The notes below the pieces were generated by a model. The model was not told where the DNA came from. It did not search any database and saw only the letters and a program-made list of their open reading frames with translations. From a virus, in IMG/VR virus record IMGVR_UViG_3300017687_000002, positions 1 through 39,251 of that record: a stretch of DNA of 39,251 bases, one strand, 5' to 3'. This document shows positions 6,526 to 15,483 of this stretch, in pieces. A program made the translations under genes and the position numbers. Positions within the stretch are counted from its first letter, which is position 1; each line of letters starts with the position of its first letter.

Positions 6526-9500
6526 ATGGCGCAAGTACCGAAGCTAAGTGATCAGCCCCCTGACGCGGTTGACTACAACAAGTGGTCGAACGCCGAAGTT
6601 GAAAAGGTCAAGGCCTACTATGAAGCCGGGTTTAAAGGAATCCAGGCTGAACTGGCCCAGGTCCTTGCTAAACAGGCAACGGGTAAGCCGGTGGGCCCGG
6701 CTACCCAGCTTCGCCTGAAGTCGCTCCTGGAACACCTGAACGCCGAAGTGGCCAAGATGAACAAGGCGATCGGGAAGGCCGTGGTGGACATGATCGACCA
6801 GGCCGCCACCATGAGCAAGGCCGAAGTCCAAGACATGGCCCATAGCGAAGCCAGCTTTGCTATGTTCCAGTCTACCGGGGAAGCGTCCTACCTTCGGGAT
6901 ATCGCCCTGATCAAGGAAGTGGCGGCCAGTACGATCAATAGCTACGGCCACGCCATGGTCAGCGCCTGTGAGCAGCATATCAAGCTGGGCGTCGTCCAGC
7001 GTTCCCCCTGGCAGGAGATCGCAAACAAGGTCAGGGGCGAATACGGGGCGGCTGGTGAGCCCTGGGGCAACAATATGGGCAAGTACGGGTCTACCGGCGC
7101 GGCGGCCAAGGCCGCCCGGCTGGTCAGGACTGAGCTTTCCCGCATGAGGACGATCACCCATAAGCAATATACCGACAATGACAAGGACGTGATTGGGATC
7201 AGGGTCAACTTCGGCGGCGGGGCCTGCCCTGGTATCTGCCAGCCCAAGGCCGGGGCCTACTACTACCACGACAGGACCAAGAAACGGGGCAAGGGCCCCG
7301 ACGCCCGCGTGATCATGGCCAAGATGCCCTTCCACCCGAATTGCCGGTGTTTCGTCAATTACATTTACCGGCCCCTTGACTGGGAAGGCCTGGAAAAGCA
7401 GCTTTCCCAAGGTGACGCCTTTGGGGAGCTTCAGGCCATGATCCAGAACGTGGCGCTTTCCCCCGGAGCCACGTTCATGAGCCAGGCCCAGCTTATGGAC
7501 GTTCATGCCAAGATCAAAAAGGCCCATGGCCTGGGCCTGATTACCGACGCCGAACTGAATGACCTGACCGGCGGCTGGACGTCCCACGCCATGAAGTACC
7601 AGGACCTGGTGGCCGACTTGCCCCGTGCGACGCTCCAGACCCACGCCTACAGCGCCCTAGAACTGAATGGTGCGACTGATCAGCATACCTATCTGAGCAT
7701 GAAGGGCCTGAAGGACCTAGCCATGGCCGTCGATCCCGGCGCCCTGGCGGCCAAGGTCAGCGCGGCCAAGGAAGCCTTGGCCTGGCGTGATCTCCTGGCC
7801 AAGGACGTGGCCGACCTGAACAAGGTGGTCAACGGCCAACTGGACACCTACAAGGCGGTCATCGACGCGGCGGCCCAGGTCCAAAGCGTGAAGGCCAAGC
7901 TGGCCCAGAACGAGCCCCTAATCAGCAAGGCGGCGGTGGCCGATCTGGACGCCAAGGTCCCGCCCTTCACCAAGGACAACTGGGTCGGGTCCCTAACCAA
8001 GGCCGAAAAGGCCAAGGCCGTGGCCGAAAAGCTGGGCGGTGATCCGGTTGCACTAGAGGCCATGAGTCACCTCGCCCTGGGCAAGGCCCTGGCCGGGGAA
8101 ACTAAATTCCTCGACAGCGCCATGGACCTGATCACGGTCAGCGCCAAGGTGGCCACCTTCGACCCGTTCAAGGCGGCGGCAGAGTTGAAGGGGGCGGGCG
8201 GGGACAAGCTGTTCAGCGCCCTGGGCGCGGCGGCTGAATTGTCCATGGCCATGGGGACGGCCCAAGCGCTCCTGAATAGCGGGACCCTGACGGCCCAGTC
8301 CCACCTGATCCTGAAAGGCCAGATCAAAACCCTGGCCGCTGACTTCCAAAAGGCGGTTACCGCCGGGGTCACGGCCAAGGACCTGATGCCGGTTTTCCTG
8401 AAGGCCAGTGGCCTTCCCAGTGCGGCCAAGAGCTACACGACTAAGGCCGATATCGTGGCCCACTACCTGGCCGAAAGCAAAGCTGATCAGGCTAAGATTG
8501 TGACCAAGATCAAGGACTTATGGGAAGAGAGCAAGGCCAAGCAGGCGGCAAAGAAAGCGGCAAAGAAAGCGGCAGGCGCTGACGCGGCGGCGGCTCTGAT
8601 CAAGGCAGAGGCTGACGCGGCGGCCAAGGCTCAGGCCCAAGCCAAGGCAGAGGCTGACGCGGCGGCCAAGGCCAAAGCCAAGGCAGACGCCAAGCTTATG
8701 GCTGACTGGCTGAAGGCGGGCAAGGCAGAGGCCAAAGCCAAGGCCAAAGCCAAGGGGGACGCCACGGCGGCGGCCCTGGCCCCTCAGATCGAGAAAATGC
8801 AGGCGGCGGCCCAGGTTAAAAAGGATGCCTTCCTGGAAGCCAAGATCAAGGACCCCGACGGGACCATGGCGAAGGCCGTTACCGACTTCAAGCTGAAGAT
8901 CAAAACCACGACCTACGGCAACGCCCTGGACGCGGTCAAGGCTGACGTCATGCTTGTGGCCAAGACGGCCCTGAAGATGACCGATGCCCAGGCGGCGGCC
9001 TGGTTCGCCTCTGTCAAGGCCAAGCCCATGCAGGCGGGCCAGAACCTGGAAAAGGTCCTGGCCCAGGTCCTGGCGAACAAGAAAGCGGCCTTGGCCGCCC
9101 CGGCCCCTGAGCCCGCACCGGCCAAGGCAGTCGGCAAGTCCCCGGCAGAGTTGGCCGCCTGGGATGAAATGGCCAAGGTAGCGACCAACGCCGCCAAGCT
9201 TTACGACCAGGGGTCTGTTGCGATTGGCGACGTCAACAAGTACGTCGGGGACGCCTTCATGAAGGCGTATGCCCTGGCCCACCCCGGTTTATCTCAGACG
9301 GCGCTTAAGGCCGCCTGGGGGGAAATGAAAATTGGGCTTACCCCTGAATCTTTCGAGGGCGCGGCCCTAGCTTTTAAGGCCCCTGGGGCTGAAATCCCTT
9401 CGGTAAAGAACACCGTCATCGGGGCCGTAAAGGCCCCCAAGCCCGCACCGGCCCCGGTGCCCACCCCGGAGCCAAAAGCCGCTCCTGTGGCGGCTCAGGC

Positions 9501-12180
9501 CCCCGTGGCCCCTGTTCTGCCCGACGCCTACACCAGCCCGGTCAAGGCTGGGTTGACGGGCTATCATACGAAGTATTATGTCACGGGTCCCGACGGCGGG
9601 AAGTACCTGTTCAAGCCCCCGGCGGCGGGGGAATCCTTCCTGGCCTACGCTGATGCCTTCGCCGCGACCATCGCGGCCAAGGTCAACCCGACTGTGGCCG
9701 TCCCGGCCAAGGTGGTCACGGTTGGCGGCCTGGGCCTGGGTAGTGTTCAGCCCTGGATCGAAGGCCTGAAGGGCGTCAACAGCCTGACCAAGATTCCTAA
9801 GCCGGTCTTGGACCAGCTAATGGCCGAACACGTTGTGGACTGGTTCATTGGAAACCATGACACCCACGGGGCCCAGTTTTTCTTCAAGGGCACCGGCAAG
9901 AAAGCCACCCTGGTCCCTATCGACAAGGGCAACGCGGGCAAGTTCTGGTTTGACGGGAACGAAGTCCTGGGCAAGAGCTTTGACCCCATCGCCAAGGGCG
10001 GTAGCGTTTACTGGAAGGTCTACCAGGCGGCCAAGGCCAAGCTGATTCACCCCGACCCCAAGGCCACCCTGGACGCGATCAAGCGCCTGGAAGCCATGAC
10101 CGCCGAAGAGATCGTGGCGGCGGCCCAGCCCTACGTTGAAGCGCGGGCGGCCCAGACGGGCATGGACGCGGCCAAGGCTTACAAGATGCTCCTGAAGCGC
10201 CAGGCGACTGTCAGGCACGACTTTGAAGTCATGCTGAAGGACGTCTATGGCCCTGACTTCACCTTCGCTGATATCGAAGCCAGGATTGTGGCTGCGACCC
10301 CGGCCAAGGCCCCGGTCACCAAGGCGGCCAAGAAAGCGACCCAAAACAAAAAGATCGTGGTGGAGGACGTTGACGCGGCCATAGTGGCTAAGATCGTGGA
10401 ATCCAGGTCCAACGGCTACACCCTGCGCCGGGACAAGGGGGATATCGAAGACCTTCAGGTCCTGGCCTGGCAAGAAATTGGCCCGGCTGGTGAACCGATC
10501 GGCAAGCTTCACTTCAAGCTGAATGAAAAGGCCGGGTTGCGGATGGAAGAGATCATCAAGGCCAAGGCCAAGTTCGTGGAAGCCCCCAAGCAAGCCACGA
10601 CTGGGGCCAAGCCCCTGGCCGGTGATGTCTACTGGGCCGACATTCTTCCCGCGATTAAGACAGTCAACTACCACAACGCCAAGGGTGACTGGGAGTACAG
10701 TCCTAGCAAGCTTTCCCAGGCCCTGACCATGAAGGCTTCGCTCCTGAGCCTTTTGGAGACTGGGACGGCGGCCCATAAGAAAATGGCCAAGGCCTATCTG
10801 GACATTCTGGACACGCTGGCGGCCCATAGCGTGAAGGATGCGCCCCACCCCCAGATTCCCCAGGTAAACCAGTACAAGGAAGCGGTCAAGCCGCCCACGG
10901 CGGCAGAAAAGGCAGTCGCGGCGGCCAAGCTACAGGCAGAAATCGAAGCATCTGGCGGCTTTACTGTGGAGATCAAGCAAGTCCGGGTGGATAACAAGAA
11001 ACTGGAAAAGGGCTATTTGAAGCATACCGACGGCGGGGATTCTGAGCTAAGGTATTTTGAGCATATGAAGGAATACGTCCTGACCTACCCCGACGGGATG
11101 AAGATCACTTATCAGCCCCACGGGACCTTCCCGGAAACCTGGACCAATGCCCAGTTTGCTATGAGGGGAGACACCAACCTGACTATGCCCAAGGGGAAGG
11201 CCCTTACCCCGGCCATGATCGAAGAGGCTTTCACCCGCCTAGGCAAGCTTGGGGTCGATATGGCCAAGGCCCATCCTGACTATGTTGAACTGTTGTACCT
11301 GCAAAAGCAGGCCTATTACAGGAACATCGACCGGGAACCTGGCTATGCCCAAGTCTGGGGCGATCAAACCCTGGACCCCGGAGCCAAGGTCAAGGCGATC
11401 AAGGAATGGCTTCTGGCAGAGCATGGAATTAAGACCGACGGCAACCCCCTGTATCAGCCGAACGGCTTCGGGACGGCCTTGGGCAACGGTCCCCGCAACG
11501 TGGGCCGCTTCGACCTGACCCCGGCCCAGATCAAGGGCCTGGCCGATAAATACGTCCTGGTTCACCACCTGCATAGCGGGACCGTTCCTGAAGCGTTGGA
11601 CATAATCCTGAATAGCGGCGGTAGCCTGATCTCCACCCTGGACAAGGCCCGGCGCGGCGTGGGCCCCAAGGGTATGAGCCCGGCCCAGGACCTGGAGTCA
11701 GGCGGCGCGGCCTATGTCTTCACTAGGGTCAGGACCCGCGAGACTTGCGGCAAGCCGGGGTATCAGTATGACGAGCCCCACCTAGTCTTCAAGGCCACGG
11801 CGGCCTTACGCCTGGATAGCTTCCCGTCGCTTAGTGACCATTACGGGGACGTGGGCGGGCGGTCTGGCAACCTGGACGTGGTCAGGAAGCACCGGCAGAC
11901 GCTGCCCACCCAATGGCGCACCTTGGCGAATAGCCAGCACAACAGCAACGAAACCACCTTCAAACACGCTCTGAATTTGCTGGATGACGTCGAAGCTATT
12001 TTTGTGGGGAGCGCAACCCAGCGCCAGGAAGCCCTGGACGTTTTTAAAAAGCACGGGATCACCCACGTTACTGATGGCCGCTCCATCGAAGACGTGATCA
12101 TGACCAAACACGAATTTATGGAAAGGCCGCGTTCCTATGACCTGGACACCAAAAACCCGCTTAAGCACCTCACCAAGTGA
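6526..12180 (+). CDS. Giant minor head protein with kinase-like and ADP-ribosyltransferase-like regions
   Basis: At 1,884 residues this far exceeds a normal minor head protein (300-500). Residues about 1-285 look like an SPP1 gp7/Mu F head-morphogenesis domain (RTELSRM near 200, PFHPNCRCF near 269). A helical, Ala/Lys-rich region follows (about 290-860, extreme at 668-770), then Pro-rich linkers. Residues about 1003-1246 resemble a PI3/4-kinase- or HipA-like kinase: K1030 in YLFKPP, IGNHDTHGAQ (D1112) and VPIDKG (D1133). The C-terminus (about 1670-1884) resembles an ADP-ribosyltransferase-like fold: H1683 in HLHSGT, Y1730 in GGAAYVFTR and E1809 in NETTF. The function of the added domains is inferred; they could be ejected into the host. 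Confidence 0.85.
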   Translation: MAQVPKLSDQPPDAVDYNKWSNAEVEKVKAYYEAGFKGIQAELAQVLAKQATGKPVGPATQLRLKSLLEHLNAEVAKMNKAIGKAVVDMIDQAATMSKAEVQDMAHSEASFAMFQSTGEASYLRDIALIKEVAASTINSYGHAMVSACEQHIKLGVVQRSPWQEIANKVRGEYGAAGEPWGNNMGKYGSTGAAAKAARLVRTELSRMRTITHKQYTDNDKDVIGIRVNFGGGACPGICQPKAGAYYYHDRTKKRGKGPDARVIMAKMPFHPNCRCFVNYIYRPLDWEGLEKQLSQGDAFGELQAMIQNVALSPGATFMSQAQLMDVHAKIKKAHGLGLITDAELNDLTGGWTSHAMKYQDLVADLPRATLQTHAYSALELNGATDQHTYLSMKGLKDLAMAVDPGALAAKVSAAKEALAWRDLLAKDVADLNKVVNGQLDTYKAVIDAAAQVQSVKAKLAQNEPLISKAAVADLDAKVPPFTKDNWVGSLTKAEKAKAVAEKLGGDPVALEAMSHLALGKALAGETKFLDSAMDLITVSAKVATFDPFKAAAELKGAGGDKLFSALGAAAELSMAMGTAQALLNSGTLTAQSHLILKGQIKTLAADFQKAVTAGVTAKDLMPVFLKASGLPSAAKSYTTKADIVAHYLAESKADQAKIVTKIKDLWEESKAKQAAKKAAKKAAGADAAAALIKAEADAAAKAQAQAKAEADAAAKAKAKADAKLMADWLKAGKAEAKAKAKAKGDATAAALAPQIEKMQAAAQVKKDAFLEAKIKDPDGTMAKAVTDFKLKIKTTTYGNALDAVKADVMLVAKTALKMTDAQAAAWFASVKAKPMQAGQNLEKVLAQVLANKKAALAAPAPEPAPAKAVGKSPAELAAWDEMAKVATNAAKLYDQGSVAIGDVNKYVGDAFMKAYALAHPGLSQTALKAAWGEMKIGLTPESFEGAALAFKAPGAEIPSVKNTVIGAVKAPKPAPAPVPTPEPKAAPVAAQAPVAPVLPDAYTSPVKAGLTGYHTKYYVTGPDGGKYLFKPPAAGESFLAYADAFAATIAAKVNPTVAVPAKVVTVGGLGLGSVQPWIEGLKGVNSLTKIPKPVLDQLMAEHVVDWFIGNHDTHGAQFFFKGTGKKATLVPIDKGNAGKFWFDGNEVLGKSFDPIAKGGSVYWKVYQAAKAKLIHPDPKATLDAIKRLEAMTAEEIVAAAQPYVEARAAQTGMDAAKAYKMLLKRQATVRHDFEVMLKDVYGPDFTFADIEARIVAATPAKAPVTKAAKKATQNKKIVVEDVDAAIVAKIVESRSNGYTLRRDKGDIEDLQVLAWQEIGPAGEPIGKLHFKLNEKAGLRMEEIIKAKAKFVEAPKQATTGAKPLAGDVYWADILPAIKTVNYHNAKGDWEYSPSKLSQALTMKASLLSLLETGTAAHKKMAKAYLDILDTLAAHSVKDAPHPQIPQVNQYKEAVKPPTAAEKAVAAAKLQAEIEASGGFTVEIKQVRVDNKKLEKGYLKHTDGGDSELRYFEHMKEYVLTYPDGMKITYQPHGTFPETWTNAQFAMRGDTNLTMPKGKALTPAMIEEAFTRLGKLGVDMAKAHPDYVELLYLQKQAYYRNIDREPGYAQVWGDQTLDPGAKVKAIKEWLLAEHGIKTDGNPLYQPNGFGTALGNGPRNVGRFDLTPAQIKGLADKYVLVHHLHSGTVPEALDIILNSGGSLISTLDKARRGVGPKGMSPAQDLESGGAAYVFTRVRTRETCGKPGYQYDEPHLVFKATAALRLDSFPSLSDHYGDVGGRSGNLDVVRKHRQTLPTQWRTLANSQHNSNETTFKHALNLLDDVEAIFVGSATQRQEALDVFKKHGITHVTDGRSIEDVIMTKHEFMERPRSYDLDTKNPLKHLTK
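8601..8672 (+). repeat. Tandem 42-bp coding repeat (Ala/Lys-rich)
   Basis: A perfect 30-bp repeat occurs at 8601-8630 and 8643-8672, giving a 42-bp (14-residue) period that encodes AEADAAAKA units. It sits in the low-complexity helical section of the giant minor head protein and keeps frame, so it probably extends a helix or spacer. Confidence 0.8.
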
Positions 12181-12577
12181 GCTTGCCCGGCAGTTGAACG
12201 ATATGTCGGGTATGGGCATGTTTCTAAGCAAGGCCGAATGGAAGGTCCCGGTCCTGATCAGCGAAGTGGTGACCTTTGAGCCCATGGCAGACGGGGCCAT
12301 TGCCAGCTTGCTTCTGATTGAGCCCTTCGGGAATGGGCCCCAACACGCCCATGTCATGCAGCCGGTGGTCTGGACCCAGTTCCTGAACACCGATGGCACA
12401 CCTTTTTCCAACGCCCTGAAGGTCCTGAATGCCGACGGGGAAGAGTTCACCCTGTGCGAGATCGAAGACGATGAACGGGAACTGGAGATCATGGAAGCCT
12501 GGCATGAGTTCAGGGACCTGAATCCAGGCTACTGGGAGCAAATCGTGGGCGGCTTCACCTTGGGCAAAAGGATTTAG
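12137..12577 (+). CDS. Acidic hypothetical protein downstream of the giant head protein
   Basis: The frame starts at ATG 12137, overlapping the previous gene by 44 bp, with GGAAAGG just upstream; a second ATG at 12203 would avoid the overlap but has no visible ribosome-binding site. The 146-residue product is acidic (IEDDERELEIMEAWHEF) with mixed strand and helix. No family recognised. Its place right after an ADP-ribosyltransferase-like C-terminus would suit an immunity or chaperone partner, but this is only positional. Confidence 0.65.
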   Translation: MTWTPKTRLSTSPSELARQLNDMSGMGMFLSKAEWKVPVLISEVVTFEPMADGAIASLLLIEPFGNGPQHAHVMQPVVWTQFLNTDGTPFSNALKVLNADGEEFTLCEIEDDERELEIMEAWHEFRDLNPGYWEQIVGGFTLGKRI

Positions 12578-12584
12578 GGAGATC

Positions 12585-12968
12585 ATGGAGATCAAGCAAG
12601 ACATTCTGTTCTTTATTGAATCAGAATTCGGTGATGAAGGGTCAGACCCCATCGCCATTTGGGCCACTGACGGGGGAGTCCTGGAAATCCTCTACCGGCC
12701 TGGTCCCTACGGGGACCGGCTGGACGAATGGCAGGAAATTTTCTGGCCGGGCGGCGGGCCCTTGGTCCTTCCCCCGGCCCTGAAGCTGGACCTGGCGGGA
12801 ATGCGCCACCTGAGCCAGGGCGTCGGCTACTACTACGCCGGGTCAGCCGTTTTCCAGACCAAGGATGAAACCGGCGTCTTGGGCTTCACCACCTGGGCCC
12901 AGGAACACCTGGACGAATTGGAAGCCCGCTGCAAGGCGGCCTGGGTAAAGGGAAGTACGGTGATCTAA
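12585..12968 (+). CDS. Acidic hypothetical protein
   Basis: A 127-residue protein with GGGAG eight bases before the start. It is rich in acidic and aromatic residues (LFFIESEFGDEG, EWQEIFWPGGG) and contains YYYAGSAVF. Its stop overlaps the next ATG by one base (TAATG). No family recognised. With the preceding gene it forms a pair of small acidic proteins between the minor head gene and a neck-type gene. Confidence 0.65.
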   Translation: MEIKQDILFFIESEFGDEGSDPIAIWATDGGVLEILYRPGPYGDRLDEWQEIFWPGGGPLVLPPALKLDLAGMRHLSQGVGYYYAGSAVFQTKDETGVLGFTTWAQEHLDELEARCKAAWVKGSTVI

Positions 12969-13438
12969 TGGCCTTCAATGTAGTCTTCCAGATCGGCAAG
13001 TCCCCCAAAGGCGGGATCAGCATGACCGTGAACCAGATCATGACCCAAAGCGAGAACCGGAAGAACACGATCATCAAGTTCATGGAGCAAATTTTCAAGC
13101 TTGAAGGGGAAAGGATCGCCCGCCTGGCCCAGCGAATCCTGAATCCGATCTACACTGACCGGCGGGACTGGTACGTCAGCGGTCAGCTTCGGGACCGAAT
13201 CAAGTACACCACCAAGATCGGGGCCGTCCCGCCTGGGCTCAGGGCCGAACTAGGCGACGTCATGAACGGCATGTTCGTTGTGGTCTGGAATGAAGTCCCC
13301 TACGCCCGGCTTCGCCATTACACCAACAAGGCCCACCCTCAGACCATCGGTTACTTCACGATCGCATTTCACAAGTCGGTCAAGTCCCTTACCCTCCAGT
13401 TGGGCAAGTTGGCGAAGGCTTTACAGAACACCCCCTAA
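12968..13438 (+). CDS. Head-tail joining (HK97 gp10-like) candidate
   Basis: The 156-residue product has an N-terminal helix and a central region with SGQLRDRIKYTTKIG and a hallmark-like EVPYARLRHYTNKAHPQTIGYF. A YA-R-x-H/E-Y-T segment before a Pro and a GYF is typical of HK97 gp10/minor structural neck proteins that help join head and tail. Assignment is by motif memory and head-module location. Its position before, rather than after, the capsid gene is unusual but not rare. Confidence 0.5.
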   Translation: MAFNVVFQIGKSPKGGISMTVNQIMTQSENRKNTIIKFMEQIFKLEGERIARLAQRILNPIYTDRRDWYVSGQLRDRIKYTTKIGAVPPGLRAELGDVMNGMFVVVWNEVPYARLRHYTNKAHPQTIGYFTIAFHKSVKSLTLQLGKLAKALQNTP

Positions 13439-13483
13439 CAGCGCCTTTTTGGTTTGACAGCCCAGGCTCTTGCGTCGTAACTT

Positions 13484-13505
13484 ACTTAGTAAGCACTCAC
13501 TGTAA
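13484..13505. promoter_or_regulatory. Operator-like palindrome, copy b
   Basis: Reads ACTTAGTAAGC/ACTCACTGTAA; the right half is close to the consensus. TTGACA at 13454-13459 lies 30 bp upstream and could be a -35 for a promoter whose start the palindrome would cover. It precedes the scaffold gene by 51 bp. Confidence 0.6.
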
Positions 13506-13556
13506 TTGTATGGTGAGCCTAAAACTAATGAGTTCGACATAGGAGATATCCAACAA

Positions 13557-14348
13557 ATGGCTGACCCCATCAACACTCCGGGCGGGAACGCCCCCCCCGG
13601 TGCTGGAGCCCCCGACGGCGGGACCGGTGATCCCGGTCAAAATCAGGGCGGCGAAAAGACCTTTACCCAGGCTGACGTTGACCGGATCGTTAAGGAGCGG
13701 ATCGACCGCACCAAGGCGACCACGTCCAAAGCCCAGGACGCCCTGATCGCCCAGCTTAAAGACCTGGAAACGCGGGCATCCACCACCGCCGAAGAGAAAG
13801 CCGCCCTTCAGGCCCAGATCAGGACCATGGAAGAGGCGACCATGAGCGAAAAAGAAATCGCTGCCCGGCGGCTGAAGGACGCCGAAAATTCCCGTCAGCG
13901 TGAAGTGGCCGAAGCCAACGAGAAAGCCACCAGTTGGGAGTCCCGGTTCAAAGACGGCGCGGTTAAGCGGTCCCTGAGTGACGCCGCCGCGAAATTCAAC
14001 GCCTTTGACCCGTCCCAGATCGTGGGCCTCTTGGCAGGCACCGCTGAAGTGGAAGCTTTGAAGGACGACATGGGCAAGGAAACCGGCGAATACGCCGTCT
14101 TTGTTCGTGTCATGGTGGACGGCAAGCCCGAACGTCTACCCGCCGCCGAAGGCGTGGAAAAGTTCATGAGCGCCAACCCCAACCTGATCAAGGCAAACGT
14201 CCAGGGCGGTAGCGGCTCCCAGGGGAGTGTGAACGCCGAGGGTAAAAAGATTTTCAAGCGGACCCAGGTAGCCGACTACACTTTCTACCAGGAGAACAAG
14301 GCCGAAATCCTCTTGGCACAAGCCGAAGGGCGAATCGTCGAGGGGTAG
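13557..14348 (+). CDS. Capsid scaffold protein
   Basis: The start is ATG 13557, set by AGGAG at 13541-13545; an upstream in-frame TTG at 13506 touches the palindromic motif and is unlikely. The 263-residue product has a disordered Gly/Pro-rich N-terminus (about 1-35), a long coiled coil (about 35-130, with repeated Glu/Lys/Arg heptads), a globular middle and a C-terminal tail. This architecture, immediately before the major capsid gene, is that of an internal scaffold guiding prohead assembly. Confidence 0.85.
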   Translation: MADPINTPGGNAPPGAGAPDGGTGDPGQNQGGEKTFTQADVDRIVKERIDRTKATTSKAQDALIAQLKDLETRASTTAEEKAALQAQIRTMEEATMSEKEIAARRLKDAENSRQREVAEANEKATSWESRFKDGAVKRSLSDAAAKFNAFDPSQIVGLLAGTAEVEALKDDMGKETGEYAVFVRVMVDGKPERLPAAEGVEKFMSANPNLIKANVQGGSGSQGSVNAEGKKIFKRTQVADYTFYQENKAEILLAQAEGRIVEG

Positions 14349-14363
14349 TTTTTTGGGTAGCTC

Positions 14364-14385
14364 CTACAGCAAGCACTAACTTCAT
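14364..14385. promoter_or_regulatory. Operator-like palindrome, copy c
   Basis: Reads CTACAGCAAGC/ACTAACTTCAT, 35 bp before the major capsid start. A small hairpin (14386-14390 with 14396-14400) and AAGGAG follow, so this gap is a compact 5' control region for capsid synthesis. Confidence 0.55.
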
Positions 14386-14420
14386 ACGCCCGAAAGGCGT
14401 TACAGATCAAGGAGTCCATC

Positions 14421-15365
14421 GTGGCTGACAGCTATACGATCCACAATTCCACCGGCGCGGGCGGTCACGCCACGTTCATTCCCGAAATTTGGGCGAATGA
14501 GGCAATCGGCGTCCTGCACAAGGCCGCGATCATGCCCCAGCTTGTCCAGCGCAACTGGGAAAAAATGATCGCCAAGCAGGGCGACACCATCAACATTCCC
14601 AAGACCGGCACCCTGACCGTCAAGGACAAGGCGATCGACACCGTGATCGTCCCCGACCAGCCCCAGGGCTCCGTGGTGCAGATCACCCTGTCCAAGCACA
14701 AGGTGGTCAGCTTCCTGGTGGAGGACGTGGCCCAGGCCCAGTCCAGCCCGGATATCATCCTGTCCTATGTCCGGGACGGCATGAAAAAGATCGCCAAGCA
14801 GGTGGACCTGGACCTACTGGGCATGTACGCCAGTCTGGCAAACAGCGTGGGCACCGGCGGGGACGGTATGTGTGACTCCAGCTTCCTGGACTCGCTCCCG
14901 ATCCTGAACGCCAAGAACAAGCTGGATACCAACGAGGCCGATGACGAGGGCCGGTCCCTGGTGATCCACCCCGACGCCGAAGTGGAGCTTCTGCGTTGTG
15001 CCAAGTTCACCAGCGCCGAACGTATCGGCAACGCGAACGCCGTGATCCAGGGCATGATCGGCAAGATTTACGGCTTCAACGTCTTCACCGATCCCCGCGT
15101 CATCCAGACCACGGCGGGCACCCCGTCGGTCACCTCCACCCACAACATGGCCTTCATTCGGGACGCCATGGCCCTGGTGACCCGTCCCCTGCCCCTGCCC
15201 GCCGCCGGTCAGGGCGTCCAGGCGGCCTATGCCGCCGTGGACGGGATCGGCATTCGGATCACCTATGGCTGGTCCCAGCAGTACCTGGGCACCTTGGTGA
15301 CCATGGACATGCTGTACGGCTTCGGAGTCGTGCAGGACGAACTGGCCACCGAGTTGCTTTCCTAA
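14421..15365 (+). CDS. Major capsid protein
   Basis: This 314-residue protein starts with GTG after AAGGAG and forms the capsid shell. The N-terminal FIPEIWANEAIGVLHKAAIM region, the middle KTGTLTVKDKAIDT and KHKVVSFLVEDVAQ segments, and IHPDAEVELLRCAKF are typical of HK97-fold capsid proteins of the P22-coat/gp5-like group. The location after the scaffold agrees. Strong translation is suggested by its good ribosome-binding site. Confidence 0.9.
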   Translation: MADSYTIHNSTGAGGHATFIPEIWANEAIGVLHKAAIMPQLVQRNWEKMIAKQGDTINIPKTGTLTVKDKAIDTVIVPDQPQGSVVQITLSKHKVVSFLVEDVAQAQSSPDIILSYVRDGMKKIAKQVDLDLLGMYASLANSVGTGGDGMCDSSFLDSLPILNAKNKLDTNEADDEGRSLVIHPDAEVELLRCAKFTSAERIGNANAVIQGMIGKIYGFNVFTDPRVIQTTAGTPSVTSTHNMAFIRDAMALVTRPLPLPAAGQGVQAAYAAVDGIGIRITYGWSQQYLGTLVTMDMLYGFGVVQDELATELLS

Positions 15366-15418
15366 GCGACTTGAATCGCCCTGGCCCAAGCGGGCCGGGG
15401 CTCCCCACTGGGTGACGG

Positions 15419-15452
15419 CGCGGGGCTTGCTTCGCCTCCTAAAAGCCCCGCG
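15419..15452. terminator. Perfect hairpin after the major capsid gene, without U-tract
   Basis: CGCGGGGCTT at 15419-15428 pairs perfectly with AAGCCCCGCG at 15443-15452, with a 14-base loop. No run of T follows, so this is more likely an attenuator or an mRNA 3'-end stabiliser than a full terminator. Confidence 0.5.
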
Positions 15453-15483
15453 TCTGATCCCAAAACCAAAATGAGGCAAGCAA

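Noticed and set aside
6544-7644. A long minus-strand frame opposite the giant minor head gene
   Set aside because: High-GC phage codon bias leaves the antisense frame open; the product has no motif, and the plus-strand gene is well supported.
8527-8830. Ala/Lys-rich segment as a separate DNA-binding histone-like gene
   Set aside because: It is continuous in frame with the head protein and shows no start signal of its own.
9817-10848. Another long minus-strand frame within the giant head gene
   Set aside because: Same cause as the previous one; it overlaps the kinase-like region, whose motifs read on the plus strand.
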